Assembly (NCBI GenBank): GCA_001465025.1
Contig: LNDO01000022.1
Location: 1 to 39,034 of the forward strand
Length of the DNA stretch: 39,034 nucleotides
DNA from: Pseudomonas sp. Ga0074129
GTDB taxonomy: Bacteria > Pseudomonadota > Gammaproteobacteria > Pseudomonadales > Pseudomonadaceae
Reading direction: 5' to 3'
Under the pieces are notes generated by a model. The model was not told the DNA's origin and ran no database searches. It saw nothing but the letters and a program-made list of their open reading frames with translations. Within the stretch, counting starts at the first letter, position 1; each line of letters opens with the position of its first letter. Shown here in pieces: positions 17,300 to 24,267 of this stretch. Made by a program: the position numbers and the translations under genes.

Positions 17300-17704
17300 T
17301 CAAACAGTTGACTCCGCCCCTGTCAGACCAACCTTCTCACCGATGCGGTTGTGGCATGGCCTGCACAGCGGCCTGACGTTGTGCCAGTCCAGGCCCAGCT
17401 CAGGGTGAGTCTTGTAAGGCTTGATGTGGTCGAGGATCACAGCGGCCGTCACGCGGTCATGCTTGGCACACTCAACACACAGGGGATGCAGGCGCAGGTA
17501 GTAGGCACGGAAGCGAGTCCACCGAGTTGTCTTGTAGAACTCATCAGACTCATCACGCCGTTTGTTGTACTGCTTGTGGGCGCGCTTCAGCTGCTCTGTC
17601 CTGCGCTCATCGGCCAATGGCTTGTGAGTCAGGCAGTGGCTCACACCACGCACCAACACACTGCAGCCAGGCCATGCGCATGGCTTGGGTGGCTTGAGTG
17701 CCAT
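17300..17704 (-). CDS. HNH endonuclease next to terminase
   Basis: A 134-residue protein. The HNH motif is visible: two zinc-binding Cys pairs (CVEC near 75 and CRPC near 113), ILDHIKPYKTHPELGLDWHN containing the catalytic His, and CHNRIGEK at the end. An additional N-terminal zinc-finger-like part has CAWPGCSVLVRGVSHCLTH. HNH proteins in this position work with the terminase in cos cutting in HK97-like phages. Its ATG abuts the stop of the holin-like gene. Protein length and motif spacing are normal. Confidence 0.9.
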   Translation of the reverse strand: MALKPPKPCAWPGCSVLVRGVSHCLTHKPLADERRTEQLKRAHKQYNKRRDESDEFYKTTRWTRFRAYYLRLHPLCVECAKHDRVTAAVILDHIKPYKTHPELGLDWHNVRPLCRPCHNRIGEKVGLTGAESTV

Positions 17705-18079
17705 CTACTTCCACACCACAGCCTTAAGCTCACGCAGCATGTCAGGCAGGCTCATGTGCTTGCTCAGCTCGGCATAGACGAACCAACCACGCACCATCAC
17801 CCAAGCAGGCAGGCCGCACACAAAGATCACAGCAGCCAAGGCCACGACGCCAATGTCATCGTTCGCCCAGTGCTGCAGCTCAAACCAGCGAATGACGAAC
17901 GCGCCGCCACCCAAGCTGAATACAACAGTGCTGATCATGGCCACGACAAACTCACGCGCCGTCTTGGGCAGGGTCATGGCCATCACCACAATGGTCACCA
18001 GCACGGCAGCAAACGCACCGAGCACACCCAGCTTGTACAGCGCGATGCCGCCGAATGCGGTAGAGGCTGGTTCGGTCAT
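17705..18079 (-). CDS. Holin-like membrane protein
   Basis: A 124-residue protein with three likely membrane segments: about 10-35 (IALYKLGVLGAFAAVLVTIV), 40-60 (FVVAMISTVVFSLGGGAFVI) and 75-95 (IGVVALAAVIFVCGLPAWVM). It ends with a charged tail (MLRELKAVVWK). Size, topology and position as the first late gene after the Q-like gene fit a class I holin that times lysis. No endolysin lies beside it in the window. The start at 18079 has a GAGAG site 8 bases upstream. The frame is open further upstream, to 18355, but that part looks non-coding. Confidence 0.65.
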   Translation of the reverse strand: MTEPASTAFGGIALYKLGVLGAFAAVLVTIVVMAMTLPKTAREFVVAMISTVVFSLGGGAFVIRWFELQHWANDDIGVVALAAVIFVCGLPAWVMVRGWFVYAELSKHMSLPDMLRELKAVVWK

Positions 18080-18204
18080 TTCGCGTGCTCTCATGTGGTA
18101 TGCCTTGGCCATCGCCGGCCGCGCTTTGCTTGTAGGTCCAGCACAGCAATACGCTGCCATCCGCTCGGGGCAAGGAGGCGGGCAAGTGTGCTGGATGCTA
18201 GGGA

Positions 18205-18231
18205 TAAAAGGCCCGCGTGTGATGGCGGGCA
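18205..18231 (-). terminator. Terminator-like hairpin upstream of the holin gene
   Basis: Minus-strand stem GCCCGC/GCGGGC with an 8-base loop, then CTTTTATCC. It lies between the Q-like gene and the first late gene, where a lambda-like phage has the tR' terminator that Q overcomes. The run of T is short, so it may be leaky. Confidence 0.5.
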
Positions 18232-18396
18232 AAGGCTGTTGGTGAACAGCTGAGGGTTCTGCAAGAACCACCGCGTTACCGGTGAGGGCAAGAGGCCGTG
18301 GCCGTGTTAAGGGTGGGCGCTGCTGGGTGGCGAGCCCGTAACTTTTGATTTGCATGCGCTGGCAGCTGCTACTGCCGCCAGCCGATTTGCGCCCAT

Positions 18397-18428
18397 AAAA
18401 AAGCCCCAGCGTTTAGGTCGGGGCTTTT
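18397..18428. terminator. Bidirectional intrinsic terminator after the early operon
   Basis: Stem AAGCCCC/GGGGCTT with a 12-base loop, flanked by six A on the left and four T on the right. It can therefore end transcripts in either direction. It lies 72 bases after the stop of the Q-like gene on the minus strand. Confidence 0.75.
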
Positions 18429-18463
18429 CTGTGCTAGGTATGATGTTTACGCACCAAACCGCA

Positions 18464-18503
18464 TATTGGTACTTATAGTGATCACTTGATCATTAAACGT
18501 CAA
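18464..18503 (-). promoter_or_regulatory. Possible late promoter region
   Basis: On the minus strand a TATAAG box (18472-18477) lies downstream of TTGACG (18498-18503), with AGTGATCACT and a second TGATCA between them. The spacing is 20 bases, which is long. Position just after the Q-like gene and before two terminators fits a lambda PR'-type late promoter. This is a weak call. Confidence 0.25.
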
Positions 18504-19027
18504 GCGGCTTGTTGATTGATCAGCCCCCTTTCTGCCAGAAGCGGCTCAGCCAACCTGAACGCATCATTAACCTGCGACTCAAGCCATGAGCGCGTAAGGC
18601 CACGCCAACGGCGCAGGGTGCTTTCCGGCGTGCCGTCTGCATCCCAGGTGTGCAACTGATAGAACGCCTCAGGCAAGCGGCGCGGGATCGCCCAGGCGGT
18701 GACGCACTTCATCCTGAACAGATGGTGTGCAGGGCACGACACGCGAGGCACAAGCCAATGCACCGCCTGGGCGACCTCAACGTCATTGATGCTGTACTTG
18801 GCGACCAGCACCCGCCATGCCAGCTCAGGTAGCTCGCGGTGCAAAGCCGCGCGGGTCATGCTGTCTTGCGTCAGGCGCTCTTGATCATTCAGGCCATCAC
18901 CTGAAGACCTCGATTCAGCAAAGCCCGCCTCGTAGTGCCGCTGCCATCCGGCCTTCTTTGTGCCGTCGATGGTGTCGATGCTCATCACTCGCGCAATGAC
19001 GTGCCCAACATCTCTGTAAACGCTCAT
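18500..19027 (-). CDS. Q-like late regulator by position (unknown family)
   Basis: A 175-residue protein starting MSVYRDVGHVIARVMSIDTI. It is basic and helical, with a C-terminal part RRWRGLTRSWLESQVNDAFR. GAGGGG lies 6 bases before the ATG. It is the last gene of the early operon, directly before the terminators and the late genes, where lambda-like phages keep the antiterminator Q. I recognise the protein type from Pseudomonas prophages but cannot show an antiterminator motif. Some members of this neighbourhood are annotated only as hypothetical. Treat Q as a positional inference. Confidence 0.5.
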   Translation of the reverse strand: MSVYRDVGHVIARVMSIDTIDGTKKAGWQRHYEAGFAESRSSGDGLNDQERLTQDSMTRAALHRELPELAWRVLVAKYSINDVEVAQAVHWLVPRVSCPAHHLFRMKCVTAWAIPRRLPEAFYQLHTWDADGTPESTLRRWRGLTRSWLESQVNDAFRLAEPLLAERGLINQQAA

Positions 19028-19037
19028 GGCTATCCCC

Positions 19038-19358
19038 TCAATCGCCAGTGAAGTGCGCGCCGCCCGCGCCCTTCTTGTTGTTGCCTCTGTAGTCCGCGTC
19101 CGGACCAGTCACAGCCACCAAGCCAGCGCGCTCCAGTTGTTGCCGTTGCTGCTCAACCTGCCGGTTCGCCTGGTTAAGCCGTACTCGCAGTTGTTGCACC
19201 ATCACCTCGGGGCTCAACGCCTCATGCGTCTTGCGATCAACCAGCCCTGCGCCATTGCATGCCGCGCAATCCATCGTGTGAAAGATGCCCTTGATCACGC
19301 CCTTGCCTTGGCAAATCTCGCAGCGGGCAAGCGGGATGATTGGCACCATGCGACTCAC
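19038..19358 (-). CDS. Small DnaJ-type zinc-finger protein, unknown role
   Basis: A 106-residue protein with two CxxCxGxG-like units: CEICQGKG (about 13-20) and CAACNGAG (about 31-38). Together they should bind one zinc ion, as in the DnaJ central domain. The rest is a Gln/Arg-rich helix (VQQLRVRLNQANRQVEQQRQ). Small proteins of this kind occur beside RusA in several phages. It starts at a GTG that overlaps the RusA stop (GTGA); an ATG 9 bases further in is possible. A role as a nucleic-acid or protein partner in late replication is a guess. Confidence 0.6.
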   Translation of the reverse strand: MSRMVPIIPLARCEICQGKGVIKGIFHTMDCAACNGAGLVDRKTHEALSPEVMVQQLRVRLNQANRQVEQQRQQLERAGLVAVTGPDADYRGNNKKGAGGAHFTGD

Positions 19359-19738
19359 TGCCCTTCCTCCGCATAAGGCTTAAGCGTCACCCTCACCGCG
19401 CCGCCTGCGCGCACCTCATCACTCAGGCGGCTTTGGGTAACAAACAGCGAATCATCCAGGCCGAGCGCATCAGCCAACCCATCACGGCCCGACTTAAATG
19501 CAGCGATCAGGTTGTCATCGTCACGGCGCTGACGGTTCGGCGGCATGAACTCAATCACCAGCAGCAACCGGCCAGCAGGTGCGACCAACCCAGCAAGCTT
19601 TGCCGCCATAAAGCAGCTGTAGCGGTAAGCCTTCGCGGCCTTGCTGCGGGTCGCCCAATGGCTGCGGGCATTCGGGCTCAGCACCTTCGGCGGCCATCCC
19701 AACAGCACCTGATTACTGCCCTTTTGCGCCATCTTCAT
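19355..19738 (-). CDS. rusA: RusA-type Holliday junction resolvase
   Basis: A 127-residue nuclease that cuts four-way DNA junctions made during phage recombination and replication. The RusA pattern is visible: an N-terminal PPKVLSPNARSHWATRSKAA, and the acidic active-site segment RRDDDNLIAAFKSGRDGLAD followed by ALGLDD, which supplies the three conserved Asp residues. Length matches the E. coli prophage enzyme (about 120). The ATG overlaps the stop of the recombinase gene upstream (ATGA). Confidence 0.92.
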   Translation of the reverse strand: MKMAQKGSNQVLLGWPPKVLSPNARSHWATRSKAAKAYRYSCFMAAKLAGLVAPAGRLLLVIEFMPPNRQRRDDDNLIAAFKSGRDGLADALGLDDSLFVTQSRLSDEVRAGGAVRVTLKPYAEEGQ

Positions 19739-20766
19739 CCTCTACCCGTGAATACACTGGAATCGCCCGGAGCGCCCGCAGCGTCTAGGCTTGCGGCTGT
19801 TTGCGGGGATGCAGCAGCGGCAACATTTAGGCCGTGCGCGATTGCAAAGCCGCACTCATCAAGACGGGCATGCCACAGCTCAAGCGCCTCACGGCAGCGG
19901 CCTGCAACGTCACGGGTCAGGTAGGTTTCTGCCGTCTTGCCGAGGCTGTGGTTGATCAGCCGCTCACCAATGAAGTGATCCACACCCAGCTCAGACAGCG
20001 AGGCCCGCATCAGCTTGCGCAGGTCATGGCTCGACCACTTGCCGCCCGATATCGAGCGGAACATTGAGTGAGCCGTAGTGGCCGACAGCCGAGCGCCGCC
20101 CCTCACCGGGAACACCCAATCCCCCTGGGCGCGGGCATCAGGCAACGCCGCCCGATAGCGCGCCAGCAACGCCAGCACCTGAGGCGTCAAAGGCAGCTCA
20201 TGAAGCCGGCTGGACTTGTTGGCAGGGATCACCCAAAAGCGCTCAGCCCTCGAAATATGCGCCCAGGTGGCCTTGAGCGTTTCCGATATGCGCGTGCCGT
20301 GGGCCAGCATCATCAAAGGCAACAGGCCGTTCACCGGGTCTTTGTCGAAGGCCTCTGAAAGCTGCGCAACCAAAGGTGGCAGGTCGATACGCGACAACGC
20401 CGCTGGCTTGCTCTTGATGGGCGCGCTGTCGAAGTCCTTGAACGTGATCGAGGCCATAGGGTTGATCTTGATGCGCCCCGTCTTTTCCGCCGTAGCGAAC
20501 GCACGGCGCAACACCTGAATAGCCTTCTGCTGGGTGGCGGGCTTCTTCCCGTCACCGCCCATGCGCCAGATCAGCTTGTCATCCACAACCCGCCGATCCA
20601 GCTTCTTGATGGCCACACGCGCCAGCGCCGGGAGAATGTTCACCTTGGCCATCGAGACCACATTCTTTCTGTAATCCGAGTTCGCCGGATACTTCTGCTC
20701 AACCCTGCGCAGCCACCACAGCACCACGTCACCCGTGGTTCGCAACTCGCCGCCCTTGCCCGCCAT
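19735..20766 (-). CDS. Tyrosine recombinase in the early operon (second phage recombinase)
   Basis: A 343-residue tyrosine-family recombinase with all catalytic residues in place: Arg159 in HGTRISE, Lys184 in PANKSSR, His247 and Arg250 in SSHDLRK, His273 in INHSLG, and Tyr282 in AETYLTRD. It has a SAM-like N-terminal domain (about 1-110) and a C-terminal extension of about 55 residues after the Tyr. It is not at an attachment site. It lies in the leftward replication operon and overlaps RusA by 4 bases. The prophage has its own integrase at 35.7-36.8 kb, so this enzyme probably has another job, such as resolving dimers or concatemers. Confidence 0.85.
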   Translation of the reverse strand: MAGKGGELRTTGDVVLWWLRRVEQKYPANSDYRKNVVSMAKVNILPALARVAIKKLDRRVVDDKLIWRMGGDGKKPATQQKAIQVLRRAFATAEKTGRIKINPMASITFKDFDSAPIKSKPAALSRIDLPPLVAQLSEAFDKDPVNGLLPLMMLAHGTRISETLKATWAHISRAERFWVIPANKSSRLHELPLTPQVLALLARYRAALPDARAQGDWVFPVRGGARLSATTAHSMFRSISGGKWSSHDLRKLMRASLSELGVDHFIGERLINHSLGKTAETYLTRDVAGRCREALELWHARLDECGFAIAHGLNVAAAASPQTAASLDAAGAPGDSSVFTGRG

Positions 20767-21206
20767 TAGCCCTTCACCTGGTCAGCAATGGTGAAGTGCT
20801 TGGGCTCGCGATCGGCGTGCACATCCTGCAAGCGCGGCACATGCTGAGTAAGCGCATCAATCAGCGATCGGTAACCGCCAGGCACTTGGCGATCATCAAC
20901 AAGCACCCCAGCGGCTTCGGCATCAACCAGAATGGCCAAGCAGGCCAAGGCGTGAGACAGGTGAGGCAGGCCGCTGTCAGGGTCGACGGCTTCACCCTCA
21001 AACCACGCATTGAGGTGACGGCTTGCAGCGTCAAAGTAGATCGAAGCCCGCACGCCGGATACACGCCAGTTGGCGCGGCCATACTTCAATGCCCCGTCCA
21101 TCAGGCCAAGGCAGCCCATGGCAGTAGCGGTAGTTGGCCAAAGGTGCAGCGGCAGCTTCTGAGAGCCGATGGCGGCCTTTGGGTTGGTTGGTTTTAGCTC
21201 AGCCAC
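20766..21206 (-). CDS. dATP/dGTP diphosphohydrolase-like protein (DUF5664)
   Basis: A 146-residue protein with the DUF5664 pattern: ALKYGRANWRVSGVRASIYF (about 39-58), RHLNAWFEGEAVDPDSGLPH and LSHALACLAILVDAE. The conserved His, Glu and Asp residues lie in this last segment and probably bind metal. The family is annotated as the N-terminal part of dATP/dGTP diphosphohydrolases, which alter purine nucleotide pools; for a stand-alone phage protein the activity is inferred. It starts at a GTG (21206) that overlaps the upstream stop by 8 bases and abuts the recombinase gene. Confidence 0.7.
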   Translation of the reverse strand: MAELKPTNPKAAIGSQKLPLHLWPTTATAMGCLGLMDGALKYGRANWRVSGVRASIYFDAASRHLNAWFEGEAVDPDSGLPHLSHALACLAILVDAEAAGVLVDDRQVPGGYRSLIDALTQHVPRLQDVHADREPKHFTIADQVKG

Positions 21207-21426
21207 GCACCACCTCCGGTAATTCCATCCAGCCTTTCAGCTTCGTTTCGTATTCAGTTACATAGCCCGGATCGTCCTTGCCTTCGCAAAGGTTCCCCTC
21301 AAGCTGCGCCGTCACCCACTCACCCTGGTATTCACTCCACATGGCCACCACAGGCCAGGGCCAGCCGGTGTTGGCCAGAATCTGGCGGTCTTTCGGTGCG
21401 GTTTCTGGTGGTAGCCAAGTGCTCAT
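21199..21426 (-). CDS. Small phage protein, DUF551-like
   Basis: A 75-residue protein. It begins WLPPETAPKDRQILANTGWP and ends with the segment GWMELPEVVRG. The 'W.P...P.D...L' start and 'W.ELPE' end are the features of DUF551-type phage proteins, which have no known function. It is coupled on both sides by short overlaps (ATGA upstream, 8 bases downstream). Confidence 0.55.
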   Translation of the reverse strand: MSTWLPPETAPKDRQILANTGWPWPVVAMWSEYQGEWVTAQLEGNLCEGKDDPGYVTEYETKLKGWMELPEVVRG

Positions 21427-21677
21427 ATCCGCTTGCCCTCCTTCGCGCTCTGGCAGGGGGCGCAGCGAATCGCCCAGGGCGCGGCAACTCGCCGGGCCTT
21501 CGGAATCTCAAAGCCGCAATCCTCGCAATCGTCCTGGCCGTCACCCTGCATCTGCGCCAGCACTTCAGAAACGCCACCCAGCACAGCAGCAGCTTCAACG
21601 GCCGTGGCCCGGTCTAGTTCGTCGGCTGAGTCGCGGCTATACGCCAGCAGCTCGGCAAAATCGGTCTTGTTATCCAT
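21423..21677 (-). CDS. TraR/DksA-like zinc-finger protein
   Basis: An 84-residue protein. Its C-terminal half has the TraR/DksA zinc finger: CEDCGFEIPKARRVAAPWAI followed by RCAPCQ, with four Cys in the usual spacing. The N-terminal helix is short and acidic (TDFAELLAYSRDSADELDRA). Phage TraR-like proteins bind the secondary channel of RNA polymerase and can act without ppGpp. Whether this one does is inferred from the finger only. It lies in the middle of the early operon, where it could adjust host transcription after induction. Confidence 0.75.
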   Translation of the reverse strand: MDNKTDFAELLAYSRDSADELDRATAVEAAAVLGGVSEVLAQMQGDGQDDCEDCGFEIPKARRVAAPWAIRCAPCQSAKEGKRI

Positions 21678-21855
21678 TGATCACCACTCCCCCTCTCACA
21701 ATTTTCTTTTGCCCCTTGTGGCTCAGGTGCAGGCCATCTGGCTTGCGATCCATTACCCACCCCATGATCAGCAGCCACTCAACGTGTTTGCGGGTTTCCG
21801 GGTACTTGCGTTGGCCGTCTTGCGGCAGGCTTGGCGCAAATTCGATGGCATCCAT
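21670..21855 (-). CDS. Small early-operon protein, unknown function
   Basis: A 61-residue protein starting MDAIEFAPSLPQDGQRKYPE. Its second half (VEWLLIMGWVMDRKPDGLHL) looks like a small winged-helix-like fold, but this is too short to claim. The start at 21855 is chosen because it gives a TGATG junction with the upstream gene. The frame reads through to a TTG three bases earlier. No family was recognised. Confidence 0.45.
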   Translation of the reverse strand: MDAIEFAPSLPQDGQRKYPETRKHVEWLLIMGWVMDRKPDGLHLSHKGQKKIVRGGVVING

Positions 21856-22064
21856 CAAGCGGCCTCCTTGTCTTCACCCATGATCATTAGGTGACGCTCG
21901 CAAATGGCCTGCGCCTCTTTGGGGTCGTCACACACCTGACCGATGAACTCGCCACGCACACTGGCGCGGTAATTCGCCTTGCTGCCGTCCATAAACCGCG
22001 CCACCTTGTAAACCGGCTTTGAATCGCTAAATGCGACGTGCTCAGACTGCTTGGCCCACTTCAT
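21855..22064 (-). CDS. Small early-operon protein, unknown function
   Basis: A 69-residue basic protein starting MKWAKQSEHVAFSDSKPVYK. It reads like one small alpha/beta domain (YKVARFMDGSKANYRASVRG). Its ATG overlaps the stop of the P-like gene (ATGA at 22061-22064) and its stop forms a TGATG junction downstream, so it is translated as part of the operon. No motif or family was recognised. Confidence 0.5.
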   Translation of the reverse strand: MKWAKQSEHVAFSDSKPVYKVARFMDGSKANYRASVRGEFIGQVCDDPKEAQAICERHLMIMGEDKEAA

Positions 22065-22729
22065 TGAACCGAACCCCCACGCAGGGCCGCACGCAAACCG
22101 GCAAGGCCCTGGCGGCCTCCTTCCTCTGTACGCACAGAGCTAACCGAGTACGGGTCAGGCAAGCCCAGCGGGATAGCCTTCAGTGGCTGGCCATCCATCA
22201 CCATGCGGCAGGCAGCGGCGTAGTTCCGGTTGAACAGCTTGCGGCTCACGTCCTCTTTGAGGGTTGCCAGGTTGCTGAAGCCGGTTTCAAGCGCCGCATG
22301 GCAAACGGCGGGGTGGCTCCAAGGTGCATCGATTGGGCCGCCAACGGGATGAGCGCGGCGGCAGGCTTCCTGATACGCCTGCGCATCGCACGGCAGGCCG
22401 TAGCCAGCCGGGTCGCGGTTCTCGCAGAGTGAGCGGAACTCAGGCGCGCTCGGGGGCCACTTCTCATCACTGGCAACCAAGGCGGCCAAGCCAACGGCGA
22501 TCTGTTGGCCGGTCAAGCCGCCAAGAGCCGCGGCCCATGCGTGGGATTGATCAGCGCTCACGCCAAAACTCCCCGTCCAGCGGTGCCCGTAAAGCTCCGT
22601 CATCTTCAGCCACAAATTGTCCAGCAGCCCCTGGCGCAGTTTCGGCGGCTTCACGGGCTGCAATGGCGGCTCGGACCTGTCCGACTGCTGACTTGTCAAC
22701 GCCTGGGCGATTTGCAGAGCTGGCTTCAT
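22061..22729 (-). CDS. Replication protein P-like helicase loader
   Basis: A 222-residue protein starting MKPALQIAQALTSQQSDRSE. The core LLDNLWLKMTELYGHRWTGS and WPPSAPEFRSLCE match phage P-type proteins, which bring the host DnaB helicase to the phage origin. GGAG precedes the ATG by 10 bases. The first 179 bases lie inside the 3' end of the O-like gene in another frame, a much longer overlap than the usual 1-8 bases here. A shorter form starting at 22603 would still overlap, but would lose the conserved LLDNLW segment. The gene follows O as in lambda. Confidence 0.7.
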   Translation of the reverse strand: MKPALQIAQALTSQQSDRSEPPLQPVKPPKLRQGLLDNLWLKMTELYGHRWTGSFGVSADQSHAWAAALGGLTGQQIAVGLAALVASDEKWPPSAPEFRSLCENRDPAGYGLPCDAQAYQEACRRAHPVGGPIDAPWSHPAVCHAALETGFSNLATLKEDVSRKLFNRNYAAACRMVMDGQPLKAIPLGLPDPYSVSSVRTEEGGRQGLAGLRAALRGGSVQ

Positions 22730-23429
22730 GGGGAACTTTCTCCGGGAACAGGCCCGCCCAGCCATTCACGATCGAAAGGCGCAGGACGGTATCAGCGAAT
22801 GGGTGGGCAGCAAGGGCGGCGGCTTGGTTGCGAACACTGGTGGCGGTCAAGGGCTTGCGAATCTCGCGACGGTGCAAGCACCAGTCCGCCCAAATGGCCT
22901 CACTCACGTTCGCAGGGCGATCAGCCAGCGGGTCGTACTTGGCCGCTTTTTCAACACCCGGCGCACTTGTGCGCGCTGCTCTTGGATTAATTGATGGATT
23001 AATTGACGGATTGGGTGCAGCTGCCGCACCCCGTTCTGGTATTAGCTGCACCCCGTTCGTGCAAGAGCTGCACCCCGTACCATTGCAACGGCATGCAAGA
23101 GATTCACCCCGCTCTGCACCGCATGCAGCTGCTGCACCCCGCTTCATGGCCAAGTCATAAACCACTGGGCGGCGGTCGTGACGATCAATGTAAGCGGCCG
23201 CGATAGCCTGATTACCCGACTCAATAGCACCAGCATCACGCAGCTGCTCCAAAGCATTGCGAACCGTACGCACAGAAAGTCCAGTGTCTTCGCTCAAGCT
23301 GTTTGCAGACGGAAAGGCACCCTTGCCATGCTTGTCGGCATAGTTCGCCAAGCAAAGCAGCACATGGCGCGCTGTTGGGGTTATTACAAGGCGCTGCTCA
23401 AGCGCCCAAGTCATTGCCTGTACACTCAC
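22551..23429 (-). CDS. Replication initiation protein O-like, with origin inside the gene
   Basis: A 292-residue protein. The N-terminal 75 residues form a winged helix-turn-helix (PTARHVLLCLANYADKHGKG, then SLSEDTGLSVRTVRNALEQL), the DNA-binding part of phage O-type initiators. The middle has a Cys-rich stretch (CRCNGTGCSSC) and NPSINPSINP, whose coding DNA carries the repeats described as the origin. The C-terminal part should bind the P-like loader. It starts at a GTG overlapping the upstream stop (GTGA). The MSVQAMTWALEQ start is typical of this family. Confidence 0.8.
   Translation of the reverse strand: MSVQAMTWALEQRLVITPTARHVLLCLANYADKHGKGAFPSANSLSEDTGLSVRTVRNALEQLRDAGAIESGNQAIAAAYIDRHDRRPVVYDLAMKRGAAAACGAERGESLACRCNGTGCSSCTNGVQLIPERGAAAAPNPSINPSINPRAARTSAPGVEKAAKYDPLADRPANVSEAIWADWCLHRREIRKPLTATSVRNQAAALAAHPFADTVLRLSIVNGWAGLFPEKVPHEASSANRPGVDKSAVGQVRAAIAAREAAETAPGAAGQFVAEDDGALRAPLDGEFWRER
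22984..23144. other. Phage replication origin inside the O-like gene (iterons plus AT-rich repeats)
   Basis: Five copies of a GCTGCACCCCGTTC-like repeat lie on the plus strand, with cores at 23026, 23048, 23070, 23104 and 23134. The first three are exactly 22 bases apart, about two helix turns. Beside them are AT-rich direct repeats GGATTAATTGAT (22984-22995) and GGATTAATTGAC (22996-23007) plus a partial third. Iterons next to an AT-rich unwinding element inside an initiator gene is the lambda origin plan. Confidence 0.75.
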
Positions 23430-24235
23430 GCAGCACCCCCTACCCGCTTTACTAGCTCAGCAAAGCGCTCGGTGTACCAGTGCGGCTGAGTCTCACGCGG
23501 GCAGCTTGGGCTGGTGAGGTTTTTACCGTACTGCAGGCCCATATCCGTGATCGACCAAAAGGCCACCTCAGCGCCATGGCTGTTCTTGCGGGTAAGGCGC
23601 TTGAGGTAACCGTGAGCCTTCAACACCTGGTTGAACGCACTGGCACTCAGCGTCACGCCATGCTCACGCAACAAAGCACTCAGCGCCTTAGTCGGCATAG
23701 AGCTGCCATCGGTAGAGCCTGGGGCGGCGTCCACCGCGTAGCCCGGCAAAAACCCAGCATCAAGCCCGTTCTGCTGGGCGATCTTCGACAGCATCATCAT
23801 CTGGCTCGACGGCGCAGGCTTCAGCAGGCGCGTGAAGCACTCCAGAATGGCCATTTCGCCCAGCAGCTTGCTTTGCAGAGGGGCAGCACCAGCAGCGGCA
23901 TCAATCGCATTCAACCGAGCTACCACGCGACGGCGCACCGCCTTAGATTCACGCATGGACACCAACATGCACTGGTCGCGCGTGAGGTCGTAAATGGCCG
24001 ACTCGGTTTTGTTCAAATTTTGCACTACCCTTTTTGTGTAGTGCTCGCCTTCCAGTTCATCCTCGATCTTCTCCGCAAACTTATTTCGGCGGATCTCCGG
24101 TTCACCGGCTTCGGCGCGGGCGGCATTGATAATCTCAAGCAGTTCGGCGCTGCTCATTGTGCGCGCCACGTTTTGCGCAACTTGAAAACGTGGCGCGGCA
24201 GCATTGGTATTGAGGTTTAAGTCGGTGTTCTGCAT
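23426..24235 (-). CDS. Rha/antirepressor-like regulatory protein
   Basis: A 269-residue protein. Residues about 80-115 (ESAIYDLTRDQCMLVSMRES then KAVRRRVVARL) resemble the Rha/Bro-type N-terminal region of phage regulators. The C-terminal 90 residues (LREHGVTLSASAFNQVLKAH and onward) resemble the KilAC/antirepressor DNA-binding domain. Such proteins can antagonise the CI repressor or host factors. The start at 24235 has GAGAGG 7 bases upstream; the ATG at 24250 has no site. It is placed between the CII-like and O-like genes. Function is inferred from domain resemblance. Confidence 0.65.
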   Translation of the reverse strand: MQNTDLNLNTNAAAPRFQVAQNVARTMSSAELLEIINAARAEAGEPEIRRNKFAEKIEDELEGEHYTKRVVQNLNKTESAIYDLTRDQCMLVSMRESKAVRRRVVARLNAIDAAAGAAPLQSKLLGEMAILECFTRLLKPAPSSQMMMLSKIAQQNGLDAGFLPGYAVDAAPGSTDGSSMPTKALSALLREHGVTLSASAFNQVLKAHGYLKRLTRKNSHGAEVAFWSITDMGLQYGKNLTSPSCPRETQPHWYTERFAELVKRVGGAA

Positions 24236-24267
24236 AATCGGGCCTCTCATGTTGTTGCTGTTGAAGA

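Noticed and set aside
23023-23144. Regular repeats as a CRISPR array
   Set aside because: Repeat units are about 14 bases with 8-20 base gaps inside a coding gene. They fit initiator iterons, not CRISPR repeats.
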